Assembly: GCA_937921305.1 (NCBI GenBank)
Contig: CAKZSU010000003.1
Location: forward strand, 180,599-223,647
Source: an uncultured Patescibacteria group bacterium
Lineage (GTDB): Bacteria > Patescibacteriota > Microgenomatia > UBA10105 > UBA927
DNA: 43,049 nucleotides
Direction: 5' to 3'
In this document: positions 17,061 through 26,376 of the stretch, one piece after another
Layout of the letters: every line of letters starts with the position of its first letter
Numbering within the stretch: the stretch's first letter is position 1
The notes under the pieces: model-generated
Database searches by the model: none
What the model was told of the DNA's origin: nothing
The model's input: the letters and a program-made list of their open reading frames with translations, nothing else
Position numbers and translations under genes: made by a program

Positions 17061-20045
17061 TTATTCTTTAACCACTTGCTGCAGATTGTATGCCTGATCA
17101 AATTCAAACACAATTTTTGCAGAATCTTTTTTATGAGGATAGGCAAATGCTTCTTCAACAGAATTCACTTGAACAATATCAAATGGACTTTCTCGATACA
17201 TATGCCACAACGCATCGGCAAGACCAGTAGGAAAAATCCACGCGTTTCCGTATCGAATCGGTGTGTTGACATACACAAATGTTTTATGCTCTAAAAGAGG
17301 GAAATAATGTTGTCTCATCGTTTGAAGCGTTCTCTGCGTAACAGAAGCAGCAAATGTCCATTGCTCTTCCAAACGACGCAATTCACTATAATTCCAAAGA
17401 GACGACAAAAGAACTATAAAAACAGTCGCTCCTTTCAAAATGAAAGAAAAATTACTCCACACGCGATGAAGTAGCACTCCTCCTAAAAGAATAAATAGTC
17501 CAGACGCGTACAACGTATAACGATCAGTCGCTCCACCCAACCCAAGATACATACTTAATGTAAGAAGAAATGAACCAAGCAATACAAGCACCCATCGCTC
17601 TTTTAATATCACCGTTTTGTATTTCCATACGATGAAGCTCACAAAACTAATACTAATAAATCCTCCAAATGTGATAATCGACGCGTATGATCGCATCGCT
17701 CCGCGGATCGATGCAATTTCTTCTATAACCCTCGGTCCCAAAAGGATTCCGCCAATATATGCGATAAAATTCGCAATACTATTGGGAATAAATCGCGCAA
17801 GATTGTACCCGTAATCTCCAGATGGAGGAACTGCATTTGCGGAAGATCGAAGAAACAGATACAACGGAATCATGACAAGCAATGGCATCGACGACCTCCA
17901 CTTTCTATATCCAAATCCTCCAAAAAGCAAAACAATAACCGGAGCGACAACCATAATGTCATAAGAGAACATCGAAAGAAACAAAAGAGACACCCCGCTT
18001 ACATACCAAATCTTTCCTTTTTTTAATCCGCTCCAAAAAAAGAGAAAACAGAGCAACGATCCCAAAAGAAAAACATATCCCAGCAGATGACTATGATTCG
18101 AAATCCAGAACACAGATTCATGATGAACGGACATCACAATGTAAAATGCAATGAGAAAAATACGAAGCATCCGTTGAACGCCAAAAAACGAAAGCAATGA
18201 CGCCAAAAATAACGCGCTTAGACCAAATAATAGTATCGAAGCAATATGATATGGTTGAGGCAATAACCAAAACACAGAAAACAAAAGAAAATACCATATT
18301 TTTGGAATTGGACGATAGAAAAATCCGGAAGAATCAGTGAAAAAGGAAGGAATATCATCGAATTTTGCTTCGGCAGCCCATCGAAGCCATGTAAAATCGT
18401 CTCCGATAAAATACTGAGGAACTGATCGTTGATATACAAAAAATACAAATGCAAACAAATACACTGTGTACGCGAGAGGATTAAAGAAAAATCGTCGCAA
18501 TACCGAAACATACGATAGATCTAACTGATATCGAGAGAGTATCGCCATCGCGAACCCAAGCAATAGCCACAGCGTAAACGCGACTTTTGACGCCTGAAAC
18601 ACATCAATAAGCACCGCGTTCAAGAGTAATCCGGCAATTCCCGCGAATAACCCAACAAAAAAACCTAATTCCAATCCCTCAAGTTTATCTCTCAGCTTAA
18701 AAAAAGCGTAAAAACTATAAATAAGAATGCCGAGAAACGATATCGTTCCAAGCAGTCCTGTTTCGCCAAGAAGGCGATGATAATTTCCGTCAGCCGCAAG
18801 TGAGAGCGTGGAAAATCCGCTTCCAAGGAATACATTTCGAGAAAAAGCTTCTATTGCTCTTGGCCATTGACCCTGAAACCGTGTGGTAATGGAAATATCC
18901 AACACAAAGGCTTTCTGAATAAGGAAACTGCCTGAGACCGTCGCTATTTCTCCAGAACCAGTGGCAAGATTTTTCTTTTTTATGATCTCGACGCGTTGGA
19001 TAGACGATGACGATGTGCTTGTGATTGTTGATGTCAAAGTCACAGGAACAGAGATAAACCCGCTTCCTTTCGGAAGATTCTCTTCATCGGGAGCAGCGAT
19101 AGGTTCAAGGGTTACAGCATCTCCTTCTAATTTTGCGACCGATCCAATCGGCTTTCCTGTTGACAAGTCAACAATCACATCATCAAATCGCAATGTTTTC
19201 AGAAATCGTTCCGTCGCACCGGTCACAAAATTCACTGAAATAATGCTCGCGACTACAACAGGAATAATCAATATCTTCTTCTTTCTCCACCATAACATGA
19301 GAGAGATAGCAACAAGATAGACCCCAAAGGAAATTCTCGAAGCTGTAAATAGGAGAAGAATAAACGCACACACAGTCACAACAAACAAAAGCACTTGATA
19401 TGCCCTATGTTTCAGCGAGAAAATAATGCTTCCCAACAAAGGAATAACAAGAACAAGGTATGCAGCCAAGTCATAATGTCCAGCGAATGTTGACATAACC
19501 CGCGCCGTAGGAGGAAGTCGAAGAGGAATACCCTTTGCGAATTCTTCATTCATCGTGGAAAATGCTGGCCATCCATAGTATTTTTGCCCCACCCCATAGA
19601 CAAATACAGTAAACACTGTTAACGAAAGGATAATAACAATCCACTTCAATCGATGTTCAACACGCTTTATTGCCCAGAATCCAACAAAAAACAATCCCAT
19701 ATATTCAATCCCTCGAAGATAAAATAATGCCGCCACTTGAGGAAAAAACCCTGGGAGACGATGCCCAATAAACAACAGAGAATTTAGAAGGGAAAGTAAT
19801 CCTACAATCCAGTACACAATAATCGGAATGGTTAATGGTGTTTTGAAACGATCTTTTGTCTTAAGAAGGATAATCCCCAAGACGACATAGGAAAAAACTA
19901 CGACAAAATCTTCAAGACGAATATCGACCCACGTTCCCACGATATCAACCAACGGTCTCTTTGGAAGAAGAGGAATAAACGCAATCAAAAATATGCTGAT
20001 CAAAAATAACGCGTTATGATGAAAAAACCGCAAGAGCTTTCGCAT
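17061..20045 (-). CDS. Fusion protein: N-terminal O-antigen ligase (Wzy/WaaL)-like domain plus C-terminal GT-C-like polytopic domain
   Basis: 994 aa. N half: STFAGHYDLAAYLVLVIPLLGS, FTASRISFGVYLVA, RFQGQWPRAIEAFSRNVFLGSGFSTLSLAADGNYHRLLGETGLLG. C half: new TM then YFIGDDFTWLRWAAEAKFDDIPSFFTDSSGFFYRPIPK and further TMs. Confidence 0.78.
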   Translation of the reverse strand: MRKLLRFFHHNALFLISIFLIAFIPLLPKRPLVDIVGTWVDIRLEDFVVVFSYVVLGIILLKTKDRFKTPLTIPIIVYWIVGLLSLLNSLLFIGHRLPGFFPQVAALFYLRGIEYMGLFFVGFWAIKRVEHRLKWIVIILSLTVFTVFVYGVGQKYYGWPAFSTMNEEFAKGIPLRLPPTARVMSTFAGHYDLAAYLVLVIPLLGSIIFSLKHRAYQVLLFVVTVCAFILLLFTASRISFGVYLVAISLMLWWRKKKILIIPVVVASIISVNFVTGATERFLKTLRFDDVIVDLSTGKPIGSVAKLEGDAVTLEPIAAPDEENLPKGSGFISVPVTLTSTITSTSSSSIQRVEIIKKKNLATGSGEIATVSGSFLIQKAFVLDISITTRFQGQWPRAIEAFSRNVFLGSGFSTLSLAADGNYHRLLGETGLLGTISFLGILIYSFYAFFKLRDKLEGLELGFFVGLFAGIAGLLLNAVLIDVFQASKVAFTLWLLLGFAMAILSRYQLDLSYVSVLRRFFFNPLAYTVYLFAFVFFVYQRSVPQYFIGDDFTWLRWAAEAKFDDIPSFFTDSSGFFYRPIPKIWYFLLFSVFWLLPQPYHIASILLFGLSALFLASLLSFFGVQRMLRIFLIAFYIVMSVHHESVFWISNHSHLLGYVFLLGSLLCFLFFWSGLKKGKIWYVSGVSLLFLSMFSYDIMVVAPVIVLLFGGFGYRKWRSSMPLLVMIPLYLFLRSSANAVPPSGDYGYNLARFIPNSIANFIAYIGGILLGPRVIEEIASIRGAMRSYASIITFGGFISISFVSFIVWKYKTVILKERWVLVLLGSFLLTLSMYLGLGGATDRYTLYASGLFILLGGVLLHRVWSNFSFILKGATVFIVLLSSLWNYSELRRLEEQWTFAASVTQRTLQTMRQHYFPLLEHKTFVYVNTPIRYGNAWIFPTGLADALWHMYRESPFDIVQVNSVEEAFAYPHKKDSAKIVFEFDQAYNLQQVVKE

Positions 20046-20880
20046 ACAGATTGAACATATCAGATTTTCGTATTATCCCACAGATGATCATAACAGACAA
20101 AGCTTTCAGCCTCAAAAGAATGCGAAGGATCGTTCTCTGATACGATGGAAGGTGTTTCGCATAGAAATAATCTAATCCTCGATAAATTTGAACCACCGGC
20201 TCTTTTTTGCCTCCTGAACTTGCTGCGCCAAGATGAATCACATGGGCATCTGGACAAAACCACACCTTATACCCTTTCTTTTTTGCTCGATAAAGAAACT
20301 CTATTTCCTCCATGTACATAAAAATCGACTCGTCAAATAATCCTACATCAAGAAATGATGCTTTCTGCCCTAAAAGACACGCGCCAGACACCCAATCAAC
20401 CCGTCTTGCGCGATTTGGAGAATATCTTGTGATATGAAGCTGATCTCCTTTACAAAATAGCATACAGAAAACGACAGGAAGCGTATAAAACGGACCTGCG
20501 GACGGTTGCGGCGTTCCATCCTCGTTATACAATTTTGCGCCGACAAACGCCTGTTTTTTTTCTTTTGCAAACAACAGCAATCTATCAATCGACCCCTCTT
20601 TCGCTCGACAATCAGAATTTAATAACAATATATATGATCCTTTTGCTCTCTTGATTGCCTGATTGTTTGCTTTTCCATATCCAACATTCTCATTATTTTG
20701 AATGAGTGCTACATACGGATATTTCGTTCTGACCATATCAGGAGAACCATCGATAGAATGATTATCAACAACAATCACTTCATGAGATGTTTTTCCTAGC
20801 GACGCAAGACATGCGTCGAGGAGGTGAATCGTATTGTAGCTGGGAATAATAATCGTAAGTTCCGGCGTTTTTTCCTTCAT
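20014..20880 (-). CDS. GT2-family glycosyltransferase
   Basis: ELTIIIPSYNTIHLLDACLASL, VIVVDNHSIDGSPDMV, NVGYGKANNQAIKRAKGSYILLLNSDC, FDESIFMYMEEIEFLYRAKKKGY. Confidence 0.88.
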   Translation of the reverse strand: MKEKTPELTIIIPSYNTIHLLDACLASLGKTSHEVIVVDNHSIDGSPDMVRTKYPYVALIQNNENVGYGKANNQAIKRAKGSYILLLNSDCRAKEGSIDRLLLFAKEKKQAFVGAKLYNEDGTPQPSAGPFYTLPVVFCMLFCKGDQLHITRYSPNRARRVDWVSGACLLGQKASFLDVGLFDESIFMYMEEIEFLYRAKKKGYKVWFCPDAHVIHLGAASSGGKKEPVVQIYRGLDYFYAKHLPSYQRTILRILLRLKALSVMIICGIIRKSDMFNLYAKALAVFSS

Positions 20881-20892
20881 GAATATGCACAA

Positions 20893-21486
20893 TCATTGAA
20901 ATAACTTCGCAAATTTCAGTGTATACCGAAGATCTCGAGAACGTTTTCGCATCTCCTTTGCGGGAATGCCGGCGACAACTGAATATTCTTCGACATCTTT
21001 TGTCACCACCGCTCCAGACGCGACCACCGCTCCTCGCTTTACATGAACTCCGGGTAAAATTGTTACCCGGGTCCCAATCACCACATAATCATCAATCGTC
21101 ACAGGTTCAGATCGCTCCGAAAAGTCAGGACTATCAATATCATGTTCCATTGTATAAATTCTTACTTCACCAGCTATGGAAACATTATTGCCAATTTTTA
21201 ACGGACGATAGGAGGGATTCAAAAAGTCTCGCATATATCGAATAAATCCTTTTGATGTCTTTTCTCGTTTATATCGACCATCGAGAAATGCGTCATTCCC
21301 AATAATTGTGTTATGACCAATTTCAATCCCGGCGGGATTATTAAATTCAGCTCGCCAATGGATTGATGAATCGTTGCCAATCTTCATTCGAAACACATGT
21401 CGATATAACCATAATCGGATAGTATGACTCGGAATATAGCCCACCAAAATAGAACAATACACCCAAAAATCAATAATCCCTCTCAT
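20893..21486 (-). CDS. Left-handed beta-helix (hexapeptide repeat) acyltransferase
   Basis: IGNDSSIHWRAEFNNPAGIEIGHNTIIGNDAFLDGR, VTIDDYVVIGTRVTILPGVHVKRGAVVASGAVVTKDVEEYSVVAGIPAKEMRKRS. Confidence 0.88.
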   Translation of the reverse strand: MRGIIDFWVYCSILVGYIPSHTIRLWLYRHVFRMKIGNDSSIHWRAEFNNPAGIEIGHNTIIGNDAFLDGRYKREKTSKGFIRYMRDFLNPSYRPLKIGNNVSIAGEVRIYTMEHDIDSPDFSERSEPVTIDDYVVIGTRVTILPGVHVKRGAVVASGAVVTKDVEEYSVVAGIPAKEMRKRSRDLRYTLKFAKLFQ

Positions 21487-22580
21487 AGCTCTCCCTTTCC
21501 CACACGTTCAAGGATGTCCAACGTTTGCTTCGCCGCCGTTTCCCAGGAAAATAATTGAACTCTCTTCGCTCCTTGTTGGATTCGTTTTGTATTGTCTTGC
21601 GTTATGGCTTTTCGTAATCCATCAGCAATACTCTCAACATCATTGGGATCTACATATATTCCCGCTTCTCTAGCAATTTCAGGAAGACTTGACACATTAC
21701 TTATCACTACAGGACACTCATGCGCCATCGCTTCAAGAACAGGCAACCCAAACCCCTCATACAAACTTGGCAATGCAAAACACACCGCATTCTTGTATAA
21801 CGATGGCAATTCCTCGTCAGGAACAAAATCTAAAAATACAACGCGATCTTGTACGCCAAACCGCTCTGGCGCAGAAATAATCGATTCATATAACCATCCC
21901 TTTTTCCCAACAATAACAAGCTCTCCCTCAAATTCGTTTAAAAGAGAAAACGCCTCGATTAATCGTTCATAATTTTTTCGAGGTTGGAGTGTGCCAACAG
22001 AAAGAATATATGGTCTTTTTCTTTTATTTTTTTGAATATTTTTTTTATTCATTGAAAAACCAGGGTATGTCACAAAAATACGCTCTTTCGGATATTTATA
22101 CGCTTGTATTATAGCATCACGCGTAAATTCGCTTATCGTACATATTGCTCTTGCATGACTCACCGAATACTTTGTCCCATGAAGCAATTGATAATAATCC
22201 TTTGGTCGAAACAATCTTGGAAAGTATAAAAAGGAAAGATCCATAATCGCAACAACCCGCGGATAAGGAATATATCGAGGCATGTAATGCGTTGGAGAAA
22301 ATACAACGTCAACTGACGGTCTATCAATGAGTAAATGCATAGGAAGTGAAAGAAAGGTCCAAAACCGCTTTGGAGAACAAACCTTATACTCCCATCGATC
22401 TGAACATTCAGGAAAATCAGCAAAGGGATTTTCAGGAAGATACACGCGAACACTCGTTTTTGAATGATCTCTTTCTTTATGAAGGATCGCATGGATATGA
22501 CGCATGATCTGGTAGGCATATTGACCTATGCCAACGCGCCGGTGTGTATTCGCCTCATACCCATCAATTGCGATGATCAT
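21483..22580 (-). CDS. GT4-family glycosyltransferase, full length
   Basis: MIIAIDGYEANTHRRVGIGQYAYQIMRHIHAI, YILSVGTLQPRKNYERLIEAFSLL, PSLYEGFGLPVLEAMAHECPVVISNVSSLPEIAREAGIYVDP. Confidence 0.9.
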   Translation of the reverse strand: MIIAIDGYEANTHRRVGIGQYAYQIMRHIHAILHKERDHSKTSVRVYLPENPFADFPECSDRWEYKVCSPKRFWTFLSLPMHLLIDRPSVDVVFSPTHYMPRYIPYPRVVAIMDLSFLYFPRLFRPKDYYQLLHGTKYSVSHARAICTISEFTRDAIIQAYKYPKERIFVTYPGFSMNKKNIQKNKRKRPYILSVGTLQPRKNYERLIEAFSLLNEFEGELVIVGKKGWLYESIISAPERFGVQDRVVFLDFVPDEELPSLYKNAVCFALPSLYEGFGLPVLEAMAHECPVVISNVSSLPEIAREAGIYVDPNDVESIADGLRKAITQDNTKRIQQGAKRVQLFSWETAAKQTLDILERVGKGEL

Positions 22581-23131
22581 AATCTATCAAATCCCGGATA
22601 CACCACAGTCATGCTCTTTAGTGGAATGCCAAGGAATTTATGAGCATCCTGTCGCGTCGATTCTGAATCACAAAAAAAATAAGCGCAGACAGTTCTTGAT
22701 CGCTGCATTTTCTCTCTATGTGTTGTCACGATATTCAATGAAAAACTTTCAGGAAAACGATATACCGTCAGATCATGAATTGTTGTCACGCCTTTTGCTT
22801 TCGAGAGAGGAGGTTGCGTCCAATCGCTGCTCCAAAATACATCAACATCGCCAATGAACCATTCAACCGGAACAACATGAAGTCTATTCCAAATAAACAC
22901 AAGGAGTGTTGGCGGTAAGGGAAAAACCTTTAATATAACTCTCCGCTTTGCTTCGTCTGGAAGCGAAGAAAAGAACTCATAAAACATGCGTCGTTGACGA
23001 AGGGACGAACCAAACAAAATATATCGATGGCGCGAACCTTGAATAATCACCTCTCTAACCATTCGTTCAACATACCGCCCAACTCCCGTCCCTTTATAGA
23101 CAATTTGACTAATATCAATACCAATGATCAT
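22577..23131 (-). CDS. N-terminal half of a GT4-type (GT-B fold) glycosyltransferase
   Basis: MIIGIDISQIVYKGTGVGRYVERMVREV...GVTTIHDLTVYRFPE...SESTRQDAHKFLGIPLKSMTVVYPGFDRL then stop; no C-terminal donor-binding domain. Confidence 0.75.
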   Translation of the reverse strand: MIIGIDISQIVYKGTGVGRYVERMVREVIIQGSRHRYILFGSSLRQRRMFYEFFSSLPDEAKRRVILKVFPLPPTLLVFIWNRLHVVPVEWFIGDVDVFWSSDWTQPPLSKAKGVTTIHDLTVYRFPESFSLNIVTTHREKMQRSRTVCAYFFCDSESTRQDAHKFLGIPLKSMTVVYPGFDRL

Positions 23132-24132
23132 ACATGCTCATACCCATGTGGATGCGTGGTGTGCCACTTCCACGCGGAAGAGACAATCGTTTGAATATCA
23201 GAGTATTGGGGTTTCCATCCAAACGTAGTCATAATTTTTTGAGGATTCGCCACAAGAATATTTGGATCTCCCGGTCTTCTTGGTTTTTCAATGACAGGAA
23301 AATCCCGTTGCGTTATATTTTTTATCGCTTCAACGACTTCTTTGTTAGTAATCCCTCTTCCAGTGGCCACATTAAAGACATCTGTTTGATGTCCATTTGC
23401 TAACGCGTCAAGAGCAACCAAATGCGCTGAACAAAGATCTTCAATGTGAATATAATCTCGTTCGCATGTTCCGTCTCTTGTTTCGTAATCAGTCCCATAC
23501 AAAAAGAATTCTTTTCGGTGCCCCATCGCTGTTTTTATAGCAAGAGGAATAATATGCGTTTCTGGATCATGCGCTTCTCCATATTCTCCGTCCAATGACG
23601 CCCCACAGGCGTTAAAGTATCGAAGACTTATCGACTGGATCGTCTTTTTCCTGCTATATACGGACAACAGATGCTCAAAAGAAAGTTTCGAAACGCCATA
23701 CGGACTCACGGGATTCTTTGGATGATCTTCGGGAATCGGAACAACCTCCGGAAATCCATATACCGCCGCGGTAGAAGAAAAAATAAGATACCTTACTCCC
23801 GCTTCCTCCATCGCCTCAAGCAATGAAACCGGACGAATGATATTATTCACCATGTATTTAATCGGGTCCCGAACAGATTCCTCCACCAACAAATAGCCAG
23901 CAAAATGAATAACCGCGTCAATGGTATACTCCTGCAAAATGCGAAGAACCGTTTCTTTATCGCCAACATTGCCAACCACTAACGGAATTTGATCCGGTAT
24001 TGACGCTTTGTGACCGTGCTCTAATGAATCAAGAACAACAGGGCGAATCCCTTTTCTTGCCAACACTCTCACCATATGGCTTCCAATATATCCAGTGCCG
24101 CCAGTCACAAGAATATTCATAAGGTCATTCAT
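23128..24132 (-). CDS. galE: UDP-glucose 4-epimerase (GalE)
   Basis: NILVTGGTGYIGSHMVRVLARKGIRPVVLDSLEHGH, VIHFAGYLLVEESVRDPIKY, SSTAAVYGFPE, YGVSKLSFEHLL, LRYFNACGA, GTCERDYIHIEDLCSAHL. Confidence 0.9.
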   Translation of the reverse strand: MNDLMNILVTGGTGYIGSHMVRVLARKGIRPVVLDSLEHGHKASIPDQIPLVVGNVGDKETVLRILQEYTIDAVIHFAGYLLVEESVRDPIKYMVNNIIRPVSLLEAMEEAGVRYLIFSSTAAVYGFPEVVPIPEDHPKNPVSPYGVSKLSFEHLLSVYSRKKTIQSISLRYFNACGASLDGEYGEAHDPETHIIPLAIKTAMGHRKEFFLYGTDYETRDGTCERDYIHIEDLCSAHLVALDALANGHQTDVFNVATGRGITNKEVVEAIKNITQRDFPVIEKPRRPGDPNILVANPQKIMTTFGWKPQYSDIQTIVSSAWKWHTTHPHGYEHV

Positions 24133-24368
24133 CTCCTTTTACTTTTATATTTTACTGCACATTGTCTCTTCTCAGGAATAATCAAACTCGCCAGAATGAA
24201 CACGCTTCCATACCATATCAACCGTTCCGCGGTAAAAAATATCCATGCTGAAAATAACGGAATGGCAAGGATATAGCAAAGAATACCAGCAACAAGAAAT
24301 AACTTCGGAATTCGTATAGAAAAAAGAACACTAAACATCGCTAGAAACACAATATCTTGCAGCTTCAT
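24129..24368 (-). CDS. Small polytopic membrane protein, unknown
   Basis: 79 aa, hydrophobic (IVFLAMFSVLFSI, LFLVAGILCYILAIPLFSAWIFF, YGSVFILASLII), ATGA-coupled at both ends. Confidence 0.55.
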   Translation of the reverse strand: MKLQDIVFLAMFSVLFSIRIPKLFLVAGILCYILAIPLFSAWIFFTAERLIWYGSVFILASLIIPEKRQCAVKYKSKRR

Positions 24369-25309
24369 ACAGTCTCCCTATAATATTCAATCGTTTTTCT
24401 CAACCCTTCGTCTAACGATATTTTCGGTCGCCATCCAGTCGCATTCAGAACTTTGGTAATATCTGGTCGTCGTATCGTTGGATCGTCTTGCGGAAGCTCT
24501 TTGTACACAATATCCGAAGAGGACTGCATCATCTCTTTCACTTTTCTTGCAACATCAATCACCGCGTATTCCTCGGGATTTCCCAAATTAACAACTTCTC
24601 CAGAAAGTGCTTCGCAATTCATCACATCCCATATTCCCTGAACCAAATCATCCACATAACAAAACGATCGCGTCTGCGCCCCCTTTCCATAAACAGTTAT
24701 TGGATAATTGTAAAGAGCTTGATTGATAAAGTTTGAAATAACTCTCCCATCTGTTTTTCTCATTCTCGGACCATACGTGTTAAAAATTCGGATAATCCGC
24801 GTATCAACACTATGGATTCGATGATAAAGTTGCGTCATCATTTCTCCATATCGTTTCGATTCATCGTAGCACGCTCGAATACCGATAGGATTAACGTTGC
24901 CCCAGTACGTTTCTTTTTGCGGATGTTCTTTTGGGTCGCCATACACTTCCGATGTGGAAGCAAAAAGAAATCGCGCGTTTTTTTCTTTTGCAAGCATCAA
25001 CATATTTCTTGTTCCCACAGCATTCGCCAATGCAGTTTCTTCTGGGTATTGCTGATAATCAATAACTGACGCTGGCGAGGCTAAATGAAAAATCCAATCA
25101 ATCGATCGCTCTATATCCAAAGGGTCCGAAACATCGTGAAGAAGAAAAGAGCATTGCTCGTAATCCTTCAGATGCGCAATATTCGACTCGCTCCCTGTGA
25201 TAAGATTATCTATCACAATAACTTCACACCCTTTTTGTATAAGAAAGTCAACCAAATGAGATCCAATAAATCCTGCTCCTCCAGTTACAAGACATGCTTG
25301 TTGTTCCAT
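24365..25309 (-). CDS. UDP-glucuronate decarboxylase (UXS)-like SDR
   Basis: CLVTGGAGFIGSHLVDFLIQKGCEVIVIDNLITG, FHLASPASVIDYQQYPEETALANAVGTRNMLMLAKEKNARFLFASTSEVYGDPKEHPQKETYWGNVNPIGIRACYDESKRYGE. Start ATG at 25309. Confidence 0.8.
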   Translation of the reverse strand: MEQQACLVTGGAGFIGSHLVDFLIQKGCEVIVIDNLITGSESNIAHLKDYEQCSFLLHDVSDPLDIERSIDWIFHLASPASVIDYQQYPEETALANAVGTRNMLMLAKEKNARFLFASTSEVYGDPKEHPQKETYWGNVNPIGIRACYDESKRYGEMMTQLYHRIHSVDTRIIRIFNTYGPRMRKTDGRVISNFINQALYNYPITVYGKGAQTRSFCYVDDLVQGIWDVMNCEALSGEVVNLGNPEEYAVIDVARKVKEMMQSSSDIVYKELPQDDPTIRRPDITKVLNATGWRPKISLDEGLRKTIEYYRETV

Positions 25310-25347
25310 AGATTCTTTGATTGTATCATAGTCGTGAACTTGAGAAT

Positions 25348-26376
25348 ATGAAAAAATACCAAATCGTTGGCATTTCAATTGTAGGAATGGGATATTGGGG
25401 ACCCAATTTTGTTAGAAATCTTTCAAGAATTCCTCTCACTAATATTCAATATGTTTGTGACATTAATCCGAAAAAGCTCAAAAGTATCGCACAATCATAT
25501 CCCCACATCAAAACCACAATGGACTATCAAAAAGTGCTCCAAGATAAACAAACCGACGCTATTATCATCGCGACTCCCGTCCAAACTCATTTTCTTTTAG
25601 CAAAACAAGCGTTGGAATCAGACAAACACGTTCTTATTGAAAAACCAATGACAACAAACAAAGCTGACGCCAAAGAACTAATCAACATGGCTCGTGAAAA
25701 AAAGAAAATTCTTCTTGTTGATCATACATTCATCTATCATCCAGCCGTAGAGAAAATAAAACAGCTTATTCAAAAAAAAGAATTAGGACAACTCTTTTAC
25801 TTTGATTCTGTGCGAACAAATCTTGGATTGTTTCAAAACGACACAAATGTTTTATGGGATCTCGCCACACACGATCTTTCAATCATGGATTATCTCTTAG
25901 AAGAGAATCCTCTGGAAATTATCGCGATTGGCGCGTGTCATATTAGAAAAGATATTGAAAACGTTGTTTATGTTACCGTGCGATACTCTAAAAGTTTGCT
26001 CGGCCACATCCATGTCAATTGGCTTACGCCGGTAAAAATTCGCACCATGCTCGTCTCTGGATACAAAAAAATGATCGTGTACAACGATATGGAGCCAATA
26101 GAAAAAATCAAAGTTTATAATAGAGGAATAACCTATAAAGAATATCCCGAGAATATTCATCAAAGTAAATATCGATATCGCGTTGGAGATATCCATTCTC
26201 CTCATATCGATGATGAAGAAGCGCTGTATCTATTATGCGATCATTTCATTCAATGCATTCTTAGAAATGAGAAGCCACGAACAGACGGAACGCAAGGACT
26301 TCGAATCGTAACAATGTTGGAGGCAGCCCAGGAATCACTTAAACAAAACGGAAAACCTATTCCCATACAATTATGA
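25348..26376 (+). CDS. Gfo/Idh/MocA-family NAD(P)-dependent sugar oxidoreductase
   Basis: ISIVGMGYWGPNFVRNLSRI, VCDINPKKLKSI, AIIIATPVQTHFLLAKQALESDKHVLIEKPMTTN, ATHDLSIMDYLL. Start ATG at 25348. Confidence 0.87.
   Translation: MKKYQIVGISIVGMGYWGPNFVRNLSRIPLTNIQYVCDINPKKLKSIAQSYPHIKTTMDYQKVLQDKQTDAIIIATPVQTHFLLAKQALESDKHVLIEKPMTTNKADAKELINMAREKKKILLVDHTFIYHPAVEKIKQLIQKKELGQLFYFDSVRTNLGLFQNDTNVLWDLATHDLSIMDYLLEENPLEIIAIGACHIRKDIENVVYVTVRYSKSLLGHIHVNWLTPVKIRTMLVSGYKKMIVYNDMEPIEKIKVYNRGITYKEYPENIHQSKYRYRVGDIHSPHIDDEEALYLLCDHFIQCILRNEKPRTDGTQGLRIVTMLEAAQESLKQNGKPIPIQL

Noticed and set aside
22015-22060. A/T homopolymer cluster (cttttatttttttgaatattttttttattc) as a possible slippage or regulatory element
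   Set aside because: It encodes a Lys/Asn-rich linker (MNKKNIQKNKRKRP) between the two domains of an intact GT4, with the reading frame preserved.
25310-25347. Minus-strand TACAAT at 25320-25325 as a -10 element for a leaderless transcript of the UXS-like gene
   Set aside because: The hexamer is plausible, but I found no convincing -35 at proper spacing and no other support; too weak to list as a promoter.
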